Source of the DNA: Methylococcaceae bacterium
GTDB taxonomy: Bacteria; Pseudomonadota; Gammaproteobacteria; Methylococcales; Methylomonadaceae
Assembly: GCA_013141375.1 (NCBI GenBank)
Contig: JABFRC010000017.1
Location: forward strand, 1 to 37,197
Direction of reading: 5' to 3'
DNA length: 37,197 nucleotides
Position 1 is the stretch's first letter. The number at the start of each line of letters is the position of its first letter. Below, piece after piece: positions 1-8,186 of the stretch. The notes below the pieces were generated by a model. That model did no database searches. It had not been told where the DNA came from and saw only the letters and a program-made list of their open reading frames with translations. A program made the position numbers and the translations under genes.

Positions 1-551
1 GCACCGTCATCACGTCCAAACGAGCCAGCCGAGGTGCCGTCGGATTTGATGGTCAAATTGTAATCGGCAGATTCAAACGGTGTACCGGCTGAAAATATAT
101 TGTAAATAGCACTGTAAAATGGACCGTTCATTTCGCGGCGTTCAGCAGGCACCAACATCCGCCCAACCCACAAGTTGTACATAGGATCAATTTCAAATTT
201 GCCGATAGCATCCAGCACCCTGACTTCGCCACCGTTGCTGCATGTCTGGCAATCGGTGTTGAATTCAACTTTAAGATATTTGTGAATTTGACCGTTTAAA
301 TACAAACGAATGTTGTCCAGAGCAAAATCATTGTTCCACTTTTGAGCACCTGGATTACCTGCTGCTTCCTCTTGCGCCCTAAAACTGGAGCGCAATCCGG
401 CGCCGACACTAACCCACTTAGTGTCGTCGATTTTGAAAGTCGCTCCGGCATAGGAATTGGACGCCTGGCCTGCAGCCAGTGCAGTCAATACTGCAGTGCA
501 GAGCAGCCTGACATTGCGTCCGCTTACTGCCTGTTCAATATAACTATTCAT
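1..551 (-). CDS. Porin-like outer-membrane protein, N-terminal part (cut by window start)
   Basis: The reading frame opens with ATG at 551 and runs off the window edge without a stop, giving 183 visible residues. An AAGGGGA ribosome-binding site lies just upstream of the ATG. The N-terminus has a long leader with a hydrophobic stretch (LLCTAVLTALAAGQAS) that looks like a signal peptide. The mature part contains the pattern NDFALDNIRLYLNGQ followed by alternating polar and hydrophobic strands, as in phosphate-selective-porin-like (OprO/OprP type) or related carbohydrate-independent porins. Two cysteines occur close together (CQTC, not a haem motif because no His follows). Likely role: an outer-membrane channel. 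The substrate cannot be told from this fragment. It is divergent from the gene at 736. Family call moderate; signal peptide and outer-membrane location fairly sure. Confidence 0.6.
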   Translation of the reverse strand, partial: MNSYIEQAVSGRNVRLLCTAVLTALAAGQASNSYAGATFKIDDTKWVSVGAGLRSSFRAQEEAAGNPGAQKWNNDFALDNIRLYLNGQIHKYLKVEFNTDCQTCSNGGEVRVLDAIGKFEIDPMYNLWVGRMLVPAERREMNGPFYSAIYNIFSAGTPFESADYNLTIKSDGTSAGSFGRDDG

Positions 552-658
552 CTAAAGTCCCCTTGTTCATAACAATGTGAATGCACTCGCCGAAGCGATG
601 CCGCCAAAAGCTGGCGAGGAGATTGTTAAATTTGCAGCGCATTCGCACAATCCGTCAG

Positions 659-674
659 ATGACTCATCAGTCAT
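659..674. promoter_or_regulatory. Operator-like palindrome between divergent genes
   Basis: ATGACT-CATC-AGTCAT is a perfect 6-bp inverted repeat with a 4-bp spacer, and the flanks extend it loosely (CA...TG). It sits in the 184-bp gap between the porin-like gene (minus strand) and the gene at 736 (plus strand). That is where an operator shared by the two promoters could lie. No consensus promoter hexamers were securely recognised around it. Confidence 0.25.
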
Positions 675-735
675 TTGACGTATGGCAGTAAAACGATGGC
701 TTACGTAGAGTGAAGCCACACCATAGGAGAACACC

Positions 736-1497
736 GTGAGCCTGATTGAACTGAAAAAAAATATTGCCCATTTCGCTCTGCTGGGCTTTGTTACAACGCT
801 TGCCTTGCCCGTGCTTGCAAGTGAAAAGCCGACTGTCACGGTCGATAAAACGTCCATCACACAGATAAAATTTGAACTTGCCGATGAACATCTGGACCAA
901 TTTGGTTTTCCCCTGCCACTTCAACAAATACTTGAACGCGTCAGTAAAAACCTGTCCGAATGGCACTATCCCGTCAGCGTCTCAGGATTGGCTTATTCGC
1001 ATTCGCTAAAAGCCACGCTAGGAGCAATAGCCAATCAAGCGACACCCGTGGGATTTTCTTTTACCAGTGGAAACTCGGATCCACGCGCCTCTGGTTTTCA
1101 AAAAGCCGATGTACTGCCTATCAGCTGTCAATTAATCAGTACCGATGGTTCAACCGTTTTTGCGGAACACCATACGACGTTTAGCGTGCACGAATTATCC
1201 AGCGATTCGAGCCAGAACAAGCGTGTGGATAAACTGGTTGATCATCTAAGCACCGCATGCTTTACATTGCTGGATGATCTGAAATTGCCGGTGGCGGCAG
1301 ATAAAAAATCTGAAAGTACCTCGTTTAAACCGGGCTGGATGCCGGAAGTACGGGTAGAGGTTCGAGAGGTTCCGGCTAAGGTCGATGCCCATGGAGTTGC
1401 TCCGCCGGATGCTGTTGCGGATGAGCCAAAGAAAGAGATTATTATTCATAATCAGGGGACGCCGATGATATTTCAGTTTGGGCATGAACGGCGGTGA
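736..1497 (+). CDS. Secreted protein of unknown function
   Basis: The gene starts with GTG at 736, preceded by AGGAGA at 725-730 at good spacing; 253 residues. The N-terminus is a probable Sec signal peptide (hydrophobic stretch FALLGFVTTLALPVLA, likely cleaved before SEKP). The remainder is a mixed alpha/beta globular sequence with two cysteines (about residues 135 and 174) that could form a disulfide. A proline- and acid-rich C-terminal third (VREVPAKVDAHG) ends in a basic ERR. I recognise no family. It is expected in the periplasm. The gene ends only about 7 bp before a large repeat element and is divergent from the porin-like gene. No function is proposed. Confidence 0.7.
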   Translation: MSLIELKKNIAHFALLGFVTTLALPVLASEKPTVTVDKTSITQIKFELADEHLDQFGFPLPLQQILERVSKNLSEWHYPVSVSGLAYSHSLKATLGAIANQATPVGFSFTSGNSDPRASGFQKADVLPISCQLISTDGSTVFAEHHTTFSVHELSSDSSQNKRVDKLVDHLSTACFTLLDDLKLPVAADKKSESTSFKPGWMPEVRVEVREVPAKVDAHGVAPPDAVADEPKKEIIIHNQGTPMIFQFGHERR

Positions 1498-1503
1498 TGT
1501 TTT

Positions 1504-1757
1504 TGTGTCGCTGTCGCGACGGGTTATTTAGAAATCGGTTCTCGGACCGACGGCCGAGATACTTTCTTTTGCTTCGCCAAAAGAAAGTATCCAAAGAAAA
1601 GGCGACCCGCATTCCGCCTTTATCCTGCGCTTCTCGCTTTTGCCGAGGGTTTTCAGAAGGGGCTTCCCAGCCCCTCTGAAAACGAGCGGCCTCCCTGCCG
1701 CTCCCCTAACGGGCTGATCTCGCCAAAAGCTCCGATGCTCGGGGCGGAATAACGGGA
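1504..1757 (+). repeat. Left arm of a large inverted repeat (~253 bp)
   Basis: This arm begins with TGTGTCGCT, runs through the palindromic TCGGTTCTCGGACCGA and a hairpin (ACTTTCTTTTGCTTCGCCAAAAGAAAGT), and ends in GGGCGGAATAACGGGA. Read in reverse complement, the stretch 2014-2266 is the same sequence with scattered substitutions (nearly identical over 1630-1757, more diverged around the hairpin, where the stem sequence changed but stayed self-complementary). Short open frames inside it are artefacts of the repeat. It looks like a dispersed non-coding (REP/MITE-like) element rather than an insertion sequence, since no transposase is encoded. Confidence 0.8.
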
Positions 1758-1817
1758 GTAATCCCGTCACTTGACGAAATCCAGTTAAATGATTATGCAA
1801 GCTAGATTATGAGTGCT

Positions 1818-1852
1818 GTAGGATGTGCTGAACGTAGTGAAGCGCATCCTAC
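1818..1852. repeat. REP-like hairpin in the core between the inverted arms
   Basis: The stem GTAGGATGTGCT pairs with AGCGCATCCTAC (12 positions, one G-T wobble) around an 11-nt loop. The 256-bp core 1758-2013 also contains a second repeat-like stretch near 1940-1974 that ends in GTGCCCACCCTAC. I see no gene in this core. The sequence type resembles short palindromic intergenic repeats of proteobacteria, from memory. Confidence 0.55.
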
Positions 1853-2013
1853 GGGCTTAAAAACCCTTTGACGTTTTTAAACCCAGATATGCCATGTTCA
1901 TTCTGTAATGCTATAAAAATGGCAAAGCAAATTAGTTTTCCTGCGTGGTCACAAAAAGCATGTGCCCACCCTACATTTTTTAGCTTATTGTTTGAGTTTG
2001 GGGATGGTTTAAT

Positions 2014-2266
2014 TCCCGTTATTCCGCCCCGAGCATCGGAGCTTTTGGCGAGATCAGCCCGTAGGGGAGCGGCAGGGAGGCCGCTCGTTTTCAGAGGGGC
2101 TGGGAAGCCCCTTCTGAAAACCCTCGGCAAAAGTGAGAAGCGCAGGATACAGGCGGAATTCGGGTGGCCTTTCTTTTGGTGACTTTTCTTTGGCCACGCA
2201 AAGAAAAGTCACTCGGCTGTCGGTCCGAGAACCGACATCTAAAACAATCGTCGCGCTAGCGACACA
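2014..2266 (-). repeat. Right arm of the large inverted repeat (~253 bp)
   Basis: This is the reverse-complement counterpart of 1504-1757. It carries the hairpin GTGACTTTTCTTTG...CAAAGAAAAGTCAC and the palindrome TCGGTCCGAGAACCGA. The outer boundary is at 2266, only 9 bp before the start codon of the kinase gene at 2276, so the leader of that gene is made of repeat DNA. Confidence 0.8.
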
Positions 2267-2275
2267 TTAAAAACA

Positions 2276-5200
2276 ATGAAAACCATCCATCAAAATATTG
2301 CCAAAATCCGCCGCGACTATAACGCGCTGGTCGCCAATGAGACCATGGAAGACTATGCGCTTCGCTATGCGCCGCGCAGTTTTCGCAAATGGTCGGAGTT
2401 TGAAGTAGCCAATACCGCGTTTGGTTCGACGTCATTTCTGGTACTGGAAGCCATTGGCGGTTTTTTGTCGATCAATTACGGTTTTACCAATGCCTTTTGG
2501 GCGATTCTGATTGTCGGCGTGGTGATATTTATCACCAGTCTGCCGATCAGTTATTACGCGGCCCGTTATCATATCGACATTGATTTACTGACCCGCAGTG
2601 CCGGGTTTGGCTACATCGGTTCGACGATCACATCACTGATTTACGCGTCATTTACCTTCACGCTTTTTGCGCTGGAGGCCTCGATCATGTCTCTGGCTAT
2701 CGAGTTGTATTTCCATATTCCGTTGTCCATTGCCCATATCGTCAGTGCAGTGATCGTAATTCCGCTGGTGACTTTCGGCATCACCACCATCAGCCGTATG
2801 CAGTTATGGACGCAACCCCTCTGGTTGCTTTTATTGATTGCGCCTTATGTTGCTGTATCACTGCAGGAGCCGGAAGCGCTGCTAACCCTGAAAAGCTATT
2901 TCTGGATTGCCGGTAGCGGCCAGGGCTTTAATTGGCTGTTATTCGGGACGGCCACCACCGTGGCATTTTCGATGGTGGCGCAGATTGGCGAACAAGTCGA
3001 CTTTTTGCGCTTTATGCCTGATAAAACGGCAGCCAACAAATGGCGATGGTGGTCTGCGATGCTGGTTGCAGGCCCCGGCTGGATTGTGTTCGGTGTGGCC
3101 AGGCAGTTGGGCGGCGCATTGCTGGCGCATTTAGCCATCCGTCACGGCATCAGTCCTGAACACGCTCACGAACCCACTCAAATGTATCTGGTGGCTTATA
3201 ACGAATTGTTTGAAAATCCCGAGTTGGCGTTAGCGGCCACGACGCTGTTTGTCATCCTCAGCCAGATTAAAATTAACGTCACTAACGCTTATGCGGGCTC
3301 GTTGGCCTGGTCCAATTTTTTTTCCAGACTGACACACAGCCATCCGGGACGGGTGGTGTGGTTGCTGTTTAATGTGTTGATCGCCTTATTGTTAATGGAG
3401 TTCGGTGTGTTCGGTGCCCTGGAAAAAGTGCTGGGGCTGTTTTCAAACATGTCGATCGCCTGGATCAGCGCGGTGGCCGCCGAATTGATGATTAACAAAC
3501 CGCTGGGCTTGAGTCCTAAAATCATCGAATTCAAACGCGCGTATTTGCCGGACTTGAACCCGGTCGGGATTATTGCCACGGCCTGTGCCTCTGTTGTATC
3601 GATCATGGCTTATGTCGGCTTGTTTGGTGAATACCCCAAGGCATTTTCGGCATTTATCGCACTGGGCTTAGCCTTTGTATTGGTGCCTGGCATCGCTTAT
3701 TTTACTGCCGGACGACATTATCTCGCCCGTGATCGCGAGGAGAATAATCACCAATCGCATAATAAATGTTCCATTTGTGAAAACGAATTCGAGCATGAAG
3801 ACATCGCCTATTGCCCGGCCTATGCAGGCAGTATCTGTTCTCTTTGCTGTACGCTGGATGCCCGTTGTCTCGATGTTTGCAAAACGGGCTTTCGTTTTGA
3901 TGATTACCTGGAGTCGCTGGCCAGCCGTTTTTTACCGGAAAGAATGGGCATCAATGCCCGGCTGCGCATATTAAGGTTTGCATTGATGTTCATGTTCCTG
4001 TCGGTGTTGTCAGGCATTTTTGTCAGCATCATTTATTACCAGGATTTATTGAGTGTTCAGCGCGATGTCAGCGCGTTTAATCTGTTACTCAACAACTTTT
4101 TTAAAATTTATGCCTCGCTATTGGTGTTTATTGGCTTATGTACCTGGTGGCTGATTTTAAACGCTGAAAGTCGACGGGTGGCCCATGAAGAAACCGCCAA
4201 ACAGACTCAGCTCCTGTTACAGGAAATCGAGGAACATAAAAAAACAGACCAGAAACTTCAGCAGGCGATGAAAATGGCTGACAGCGCCAATCTGGCCAAA
4301 AGTCGATTTCTTAGCAACATGAGTCATGAAATCCGCTCGCCGCTGAACAGTATCATCGGCTATGCCCACATCCTGCATCAGGACCCGGCTATTCCCGAGC
4401 ACCGCAGACAAGCGGTAGAAACCCTTAAACGCAGTGGCGAACATTTGGGTTCATTGATAGAAGATATTCTGGATATTGCCCGCATCGAAGCCCGCAAGTT
4501 CGAACTGGTGATGGAACCTATCCACTTCCCAAGCTTTATTGAACATTTGGTGCAGATATATCAATCACAGGCCGAAGACAAGGGCTTGCGCTTTGTTTGC
4601 CAGTTTACCAATACCCTGCCGCAACGGGTGCGCGGTGATGAAAAACGGGTAGGTCAGATCCTGATCAATTTGCTGAGTAATGCGATCAAGTTTACGGCCA
4701 GTGGCGAGATTACCTTACGCATTGCCTACAGTGGCGGCGTTGCCAATTTTCAGGTAATCGATACCGGCAGCGGCATCAATGAAGAACAACTGCAAAATAT
4801 TTTTCAACCCTTTACCCGGATTCACCACCCCACCGGCGATGCCATTGCCGGTAGCGGCTTAGGCTTGACTATCAGTAAAGTGCTGACCGAAATGATGGGC
4901 GGAGAGTTGACGGTACAAAGTCAGCCGGGGGAAGGTTCTACGTTTGTGCTGCGCTTACTCTTGCCCAGTCTCAGTAACGAAACCGAGCAAGTGCCGCTGG
5001 GCAATATCATCGGTTACCAAGGGCAACGACGTAAAATTTTGATTGTTGATGATCAACGTGAACATCGCGAATTGTTGCTGGCAATGCTGGAGCCATTGGG
5101 TTTTTATTTGAGCGAGGCGTGTTCGGGTGAAGAGTGCTTATTGAAAGTAAGCGAAAATCTCCCCGACCTGATTTTGCTGGATATTTCGATGACCGGCATC

Positions 5201-5647
5201 GACGGTATTGAAACGGCCCTGCAATTGCGACAACAAAACTGGAGCATGCCGGTAGTGATATTAAGTGCCAATGCCTACCCCAGCGACCGACTCGCAGCCT
5301 TGAAAGCGGGCTGCAACGATTTTCTGGCCAAGCCGATACGTGTAGCTGATCTGATGACGAAGCTGCAAATATATTTATCGCTGACCTGGCAGTATCAACT
5401 GGACGCTAATTCGAAACCTGAAACCCTGTCTGATGCCATCGAAATACCACCGGCATCCCTATTACAGCCTTGCATTGAACTGGTGAAAATCGGGGATATT
5501 TTGGGCTTAAAAAAGCTGTTGGAACAACTCAGTGACACCGAGTCGCAATACGCCGCCTATTTTGCCAAAATCATCACGTTGTCTAATCAGTTTAAAATCG
5601 CAGAAATCAGGAAACTGCTTAACATAAGCAAACAGGAGTCGTCATGA
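2276..5647 (+). CDS. Hybrid sensor histidine kinase with NCS1-permease-like sensor domain
   Basis: 1123 residues. Residues about 30-480 are a multi-spanning membrane domain resembling NCS1 (cytosine/purine permease) transporters, probably used as a ligand sensor. A linker carries eight cysteines (C498-x2-C501, C513, C521, C524, C525, C531, C535), which may bind metal. Two further membrane segments (about 565-590 and 610-640) and a coiled coil follow. The kinase core shows the H-box with His684 (SHEIRSPLN), N-box (LINLLSNAIKF), G1 (DTGSGI) and G2 (GSGLGL). A receiver domain carries Asp969 (LILLDISM), followed by an alpha-helical tail. The stop overlaps the next gene's start by 4 bp. No clear Shine-Dalgarno precedes ATG 2276, and the leader is repeat DNA. 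The ligand is unknown. Confidence 0.88.
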   Translation: MKTIHQNIAKIRRDYNALVANETMEDYALRYAPRSFRKWSEFEVANTAFGSTSFLVLEAIGGFLSINYGFTNAFWAILIVGVVIFITSLPISYYAARYHIDIDLLTRSAGFGYIGSTITSLIYASFTFTLFALEASIMSLAIELYFHIPLSIAHIVSAVIVIPLVTFGITTISRMQLWTQPLWLLLLIAPYVAVSLQEPEALLTLKSYFWIAGSGQGFNWLLFGTATTVAFSMVAQIGEQVDFLRFMPDKTAANKWRWWSAMLVAGPGWIVFGVARQLGGALLAHLAIRHGISPEHAHEPTQMYLVAYNELFENPELALAATTLFVILSQIKINVTNAYAGSLAWSNFFSRLTHSHPGRVVWLLFNVLIALLLMEFGVFGALEKVLGLFSNMSIAWISAVAAELMINKPLGLSPKIIEFKRAYLPDLNPVGIIATACASVVSIMAYVGLFGEYPKAFSAFIALGLAFVLVPGIAYFTAGRHYLARDREENNHQSHNKCSICENEFEHEDIAYCPAYAGSICSLCCTLDARCLDVCKTGFRFDDYLESLASRFLPERMGINARLRILRFALMFMFLSVLSGIFVSIIYYQDLLSVQRDVSAFNLLLNNFFKIYASLLVFIGLCTWWLILNAESRRVAHEETAKQTQLLLQEIEEHKKTDQKLQQAMKMADSANLAKSRFLSNMSHEIRSPLNSIIGYAHILHQDPAIPEHRRQAVETLKRSGEHLGSLIEDILDIARIEARKFELVMEPIHFPSFIEHLVQIYQSQAEDKGLRFVCQFTNTLPQRVRGDEKRVGQILINLLSNAIKFTASGEITLRIAYSGGVANFQVIDTGSGINEEQLQNIFQPFTRIHHPTGDAIAGSGLGLTISKVLTEMMGGELTVQSQPGEGSTFVLRLLLPSLSNETEQVPLGNIIGYQGQRRKILIVDDQREHRELLLAMLEPLGFYLSEACSGEECLLKVSENLPDLILLDISMTGIDGIETALQLRQQNWSMPVVILSANAYPSDRLAALKAGCNDFLAKPIRVADLMTKLQIYLSLTWQYQLDANSKPETLSDAIEIPPASLLQPCIELVKIGDILGLKKLLEQLSDTESQYAAYFAKIITLSNQFKIAEIRKLLNISKQESS

Positions 5648-6573
5648 GTGAAACCCCGTCAAGTAAAGGCACCGTGTTAATCGTCGATGACACCCCGGGA
5701 AACCTGGCATTGTTATCGGACACCCTCTCTGAAGCCGAATACCGGGTATTAGTCGCCACTGACGGCTGCTCGGCAATTGAACAAATTCAGTACATTAAGC
5801 CGGACATTATTTTGCTGGATGTGATGATGCTAGGCATAGACGGGTTTGAAACCTGTAGTCGCCTGAAAGCCAACCCGGTCACCGCATCGATTCCGGTGAT
5901 CTTCATGACCGGCTTGAGCGAGCTGGATGATTTATTACGTGGTTTTGGGGAAGGCGCGCTGGATTACATCGTAAAACCCATTCGTCCGGCTGAAGTGTTA
6001 GCGCGAATTGAAGTCCATCTGGCCCAAATTAGAAATTTGCAGCGCGCAGAACGCTTATTGGATCATGGCGATTTTGCGGCAGTAACGGTCAATGAAAACG
6101 GAGGGATTGTCTGGTTAACGTCGGCAGCGGCGCACTGGCTTAAGGATTTTAATGGTCAGCAAGGTTTGTCAGCCGAAAGTCATATAGATGAATTTTTGCC
6201 GCAAATTATTCTGGCTTGGTTTCAGCATTGGCGCCAAGGGGCGGGCCACACTGATACTGAATCCGAAGCATTCGAACTTGCGCCCGGCTATAGCGCCCGG
6301 ATTAGTCCATGCCAGCAACCCGGTGAATATTTATTGCTGTTGCAACGTGAAACCCTGCCCTGGAATCCTGAAAGCTTGCGTGAAAGCTTGAAACTAACCT
6401 TCCGTGAGGCGGAAATATTGATGTGGATTGCTCGCGGTAAAACCAATAAGGAAATCGGCATTATCCTCAGCACCAGCCCCAGGACGGTTAACAAGCATCT
6501 GGAACATATTTTCGAGAAATTGGGTGTGTCGACGCGAGCAGCAGCCGTGGCAATGGTGCTACAAGCAAATTGA
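5644..6573 (+). CDS. Two-component response regulator, REC-LuxR
   Basis: 309 residues. An N-terminal receiver domain (about 8-125) has the acidic pocket (IVDDTPGN), phospho-acceptor Asp59 (IILLDVMM) and the conserved Lys near 'YIVKPIRP'. A middle segment (about 140-235) may be a degenerate PAS-like module. The C-terminus is a LuxR/NarL helix-turn-helix (FREAEILMWIARGKTNKEI ... STSPRTVNKHLEHIFEKLG). The start overlaps the stop of the hybrid kinase (ATGA), so the two are translationally coupled and almost certainly cognate partners. Target genes are not evident. Nothing downstream on this strand is co-transcribed, since the next genes are on the minus strand. Confidence 0.93.
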   Translation: MSETPSSKGTVLIVDDTPGNLALLSDTLSEAEYRVLVATDGCSAIEQIQYIKPDIILLDVMMLGIDGFETCSRLKANPVTASIPVIFMTGLSELDDLLRGFGEGALDYIVKPIRPAEVLARIEVHLAQIRNLQRAERLLDHGDFAAVTVNENGGIVWLTSAAAHWLKDFNGQQGLSAESHIDEFLPQIILAWFQHWRQGAGHTDTESEAFELAPGYSARISPCQQPGEYLLLLQRETLPWNPESLRESLKLTFREAEILMWIARGKTNKEIGIILSTSPRTVNKHLEHIFEKLGVSTRAAAVAMVLQAN

Positions 6574-6687
6574 CAAACAAACCCAAATAACACGTCATAG
6601 TCAGTCGCCATTTCATTATCTTGAAATTGAGCGCATCCTGCAGTGGATGTGAAGACTTAAAATTAACTTCTGAGAACGAAATGGTGG

Positions 6688-7350
6688 TTAGCCTTTTTTA
6701 GGTGAAGATTTGCTATTAGTTTCGCTCGCATTTGCAGCGGATGAGGTGGGTTTGGATTGAACTTGTTTTTTTCTGGCGCTTACCTTTTTCTTGGCACGAG
6801 TATCAACATCCTTGATATCAGCGACAACCGAGTGAAGAGTATTTCTGCAGTCGGCAAAGTCATTGTAACGCTCCTTAAAATGAATGGCCGACACCGCAAC
6901 TCGGGTTTCTTCCATGTTGAAAGGTTTAGCTTGTCTGTAATAAATAAATGTGGGGAATTGGCCTTGTAGTAAGGCATCGATCATCGTTTCCGCAACCTGT
7001 GCATAGGACGATAAGCGTGTATAGCCGCCTATGTCAGTTGAGGAATCCAGATAGACTTGTTGATCAACGGCATTGGCAGCCTCATGTATCCATGGTGCCG
7101 ACATTACCCTTAAACTCGCCTTTACCACCATCGATTTATGCCTCTGCTCTTGCAAGGAAAAGCGTAACGGCCCACCCACACTCTGCACAAACTCGGCAAC
7201 GCCGTAGGTGTCAATAGCTTGCCTTAAGAAACAAGCTGATTGGGTACGAGTGACTTCCCAGTTGGCTTCTTGCAGTGGCGCTTGATAGTAATCTGCCCAA
7301 CTGTGCCCACTGCAACAAAGCAATAGAAGAGCGATAATCGGTGTTTTCAT
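6688..7350 (-). CDS. MotY N-terminal-domain-like periplasmic protein
   Basis: 220 residues with a signal peptide (MKTPIIALLLLCCSGHSWA). The mature N-terminus (YYQAPLQEANWEV, then SACFLRQAIDTYG and QSVGGPLRFSL) matches the pattern of the N-terminal domain of the sodium-type flagellar protein MotY, which places stator units around the motor. The usual C-terminal OmpA-like peptidoglycan-binding domain of MotY is missing. In its place is a lysine/serine-rich low-complexity tail (from about residue 185). It may be a stand-alone MotY-N family member rather than a working motor protein, and no other flagellar gene lies nearby. It precedes no gene on the same strand closely enough to claim an operon. 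Confidence 0.6.
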   Translation of the reverse strand: MKTPIIALLLLCCSGHSWADYYQAPLQEANWEVTRTQSACFLRQAIDTYGVAEFVQSVGGPLRFSLQEQRHKSMVVKASLRVMSAPWIHEAANAVDQQVYLDSSTDIGGYTRLSSYAQVAETMIDALLQGQFPTFIYYRQAKPFNMEETRVAVSAIHFKERYNDFADCRNTLHSVVADIKDVDTRAKKKVSARKKQVQSKPTSSAANASETNSKSSPKKG

Positions 7351-7412
7351 TGTCTTTTGCCAATAATCAGAGGTTACCTCTGCTATCGGCCATTGCGGGC
7401 TTTTTTTTAGCT

Positions 7413-8186
7413 TTATTTAAAACAGAATGCTTCAACTGCGGCAATAAATGCTTCTGGATTTTGGACATGCACCCAATGCCCTGCATCCGGAATGATAGTG
7501 ATTTCAGCGCCTGGAAATAACACGTCTGCATTACCCGGCTGAAAGTAATTCGAATCGCCCCCGGCAATAAACAAAGCATCACCAGCAAAAGGAGAAACGC
7601 CATGTTGCTCTGGAAAGGCAATGATATTGGCGGCTGTGCGAAAAAAAATATCCAGATTGATGCGCCAGCTATATTCACCGTCATTCAAAATCAAATTCTG
7701 TAGCAAAAACTGCCGGTAACTCAACTCAGGTATTGATTCGGCAAGCCAAACTTCCGCCTGTTTTCGATTGCTGAGTTGAGTTAATGGAAGCGCTTTAAGC
7801 GCCAGAATTAAGTCATCAAAACTATGTTGATAACTCACCGGAGCGATATCAACCACTACCAATTTAGCGATCAAGTCAGGGGATTCAAGTGCTAAGCACA
7901 TAGCGACTTTACCCCCCATGCTATGGCCGAGCAGACTGACCTTTTCCAAGCCAAGCCTGCGTATAAATTGCCGAACATCCTCAGCCATCGCAGGATAATC
8001 CATCACCGGGTGATGCGCAGAAACACCGTGGTTGCGCATATCCAACACATACACATGGAAATTAGCCGATAGCTTTTCAGCTATCTGTCGCCAATTTCGC
8101 GATGACGCAAAAAAACCATGCAAAATCAGAAGCGGCGGAGCGTTCTCGTTGCCAAACTCATCAAACGCCAGATTGACAGCAACCAT
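7413..8186 (-). CDS. Alpha/beta-hydrolase, YbfF-like esterase
   Basis: 257 residues from ATG 8186. The frame is open further upstream, but this start is preferred because it overlaps the stop of the DUF445 gene by one base (TGATG) and gives the normal family N-terminus (VNLAFDEFG). Visible: the oxyanion-hole region ILHGFFASSRNW, the nucleophile elbow GHSMGG with its serine, and the catalytic histidine in DAGHWVH near the C-terminus. The acid is likely the Asp in the preceding strand (ALFIAGGDSNY region). The protein is cytoplasmic, with no signal peptide. The family hydrolyses short acyl esters or acyl-CoA thioesters; the natural substrate is not known. Confidence 0.85.
   Translation of the reverse strand: MVAVNLAFDEFGNENAPPLLILHGFFASSRNWRQIAEKLSANFHVYVLDMRNHGVSAHHPVMDYPAMAEDVRQFIRRLGLEKVSLLGHSMGGKVAMCLALESPDLIAKLVVVDIAPVSYQHSFDDLILALKALPLTQLSNRKQAEVWLAESIPELSYRQFLLQNLILNDGEYSWRINLDIFFRTAANIIAFPEQHGVSPFAGDALFIAGGDSNYFQPGNADVLFPGAEITIIPDAGHWVHVQNPEAFIAAVEAFCFK

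Noticed and set aside
1868-2182. Open frames of about 100 codons in the repeat region on both strands
   Set aside because: They follow the inverted-repeat arms and give the same peptide from both arms (e.g. GAAGRPLVFRGAGKPLLK). No start signals; judged non-coding.
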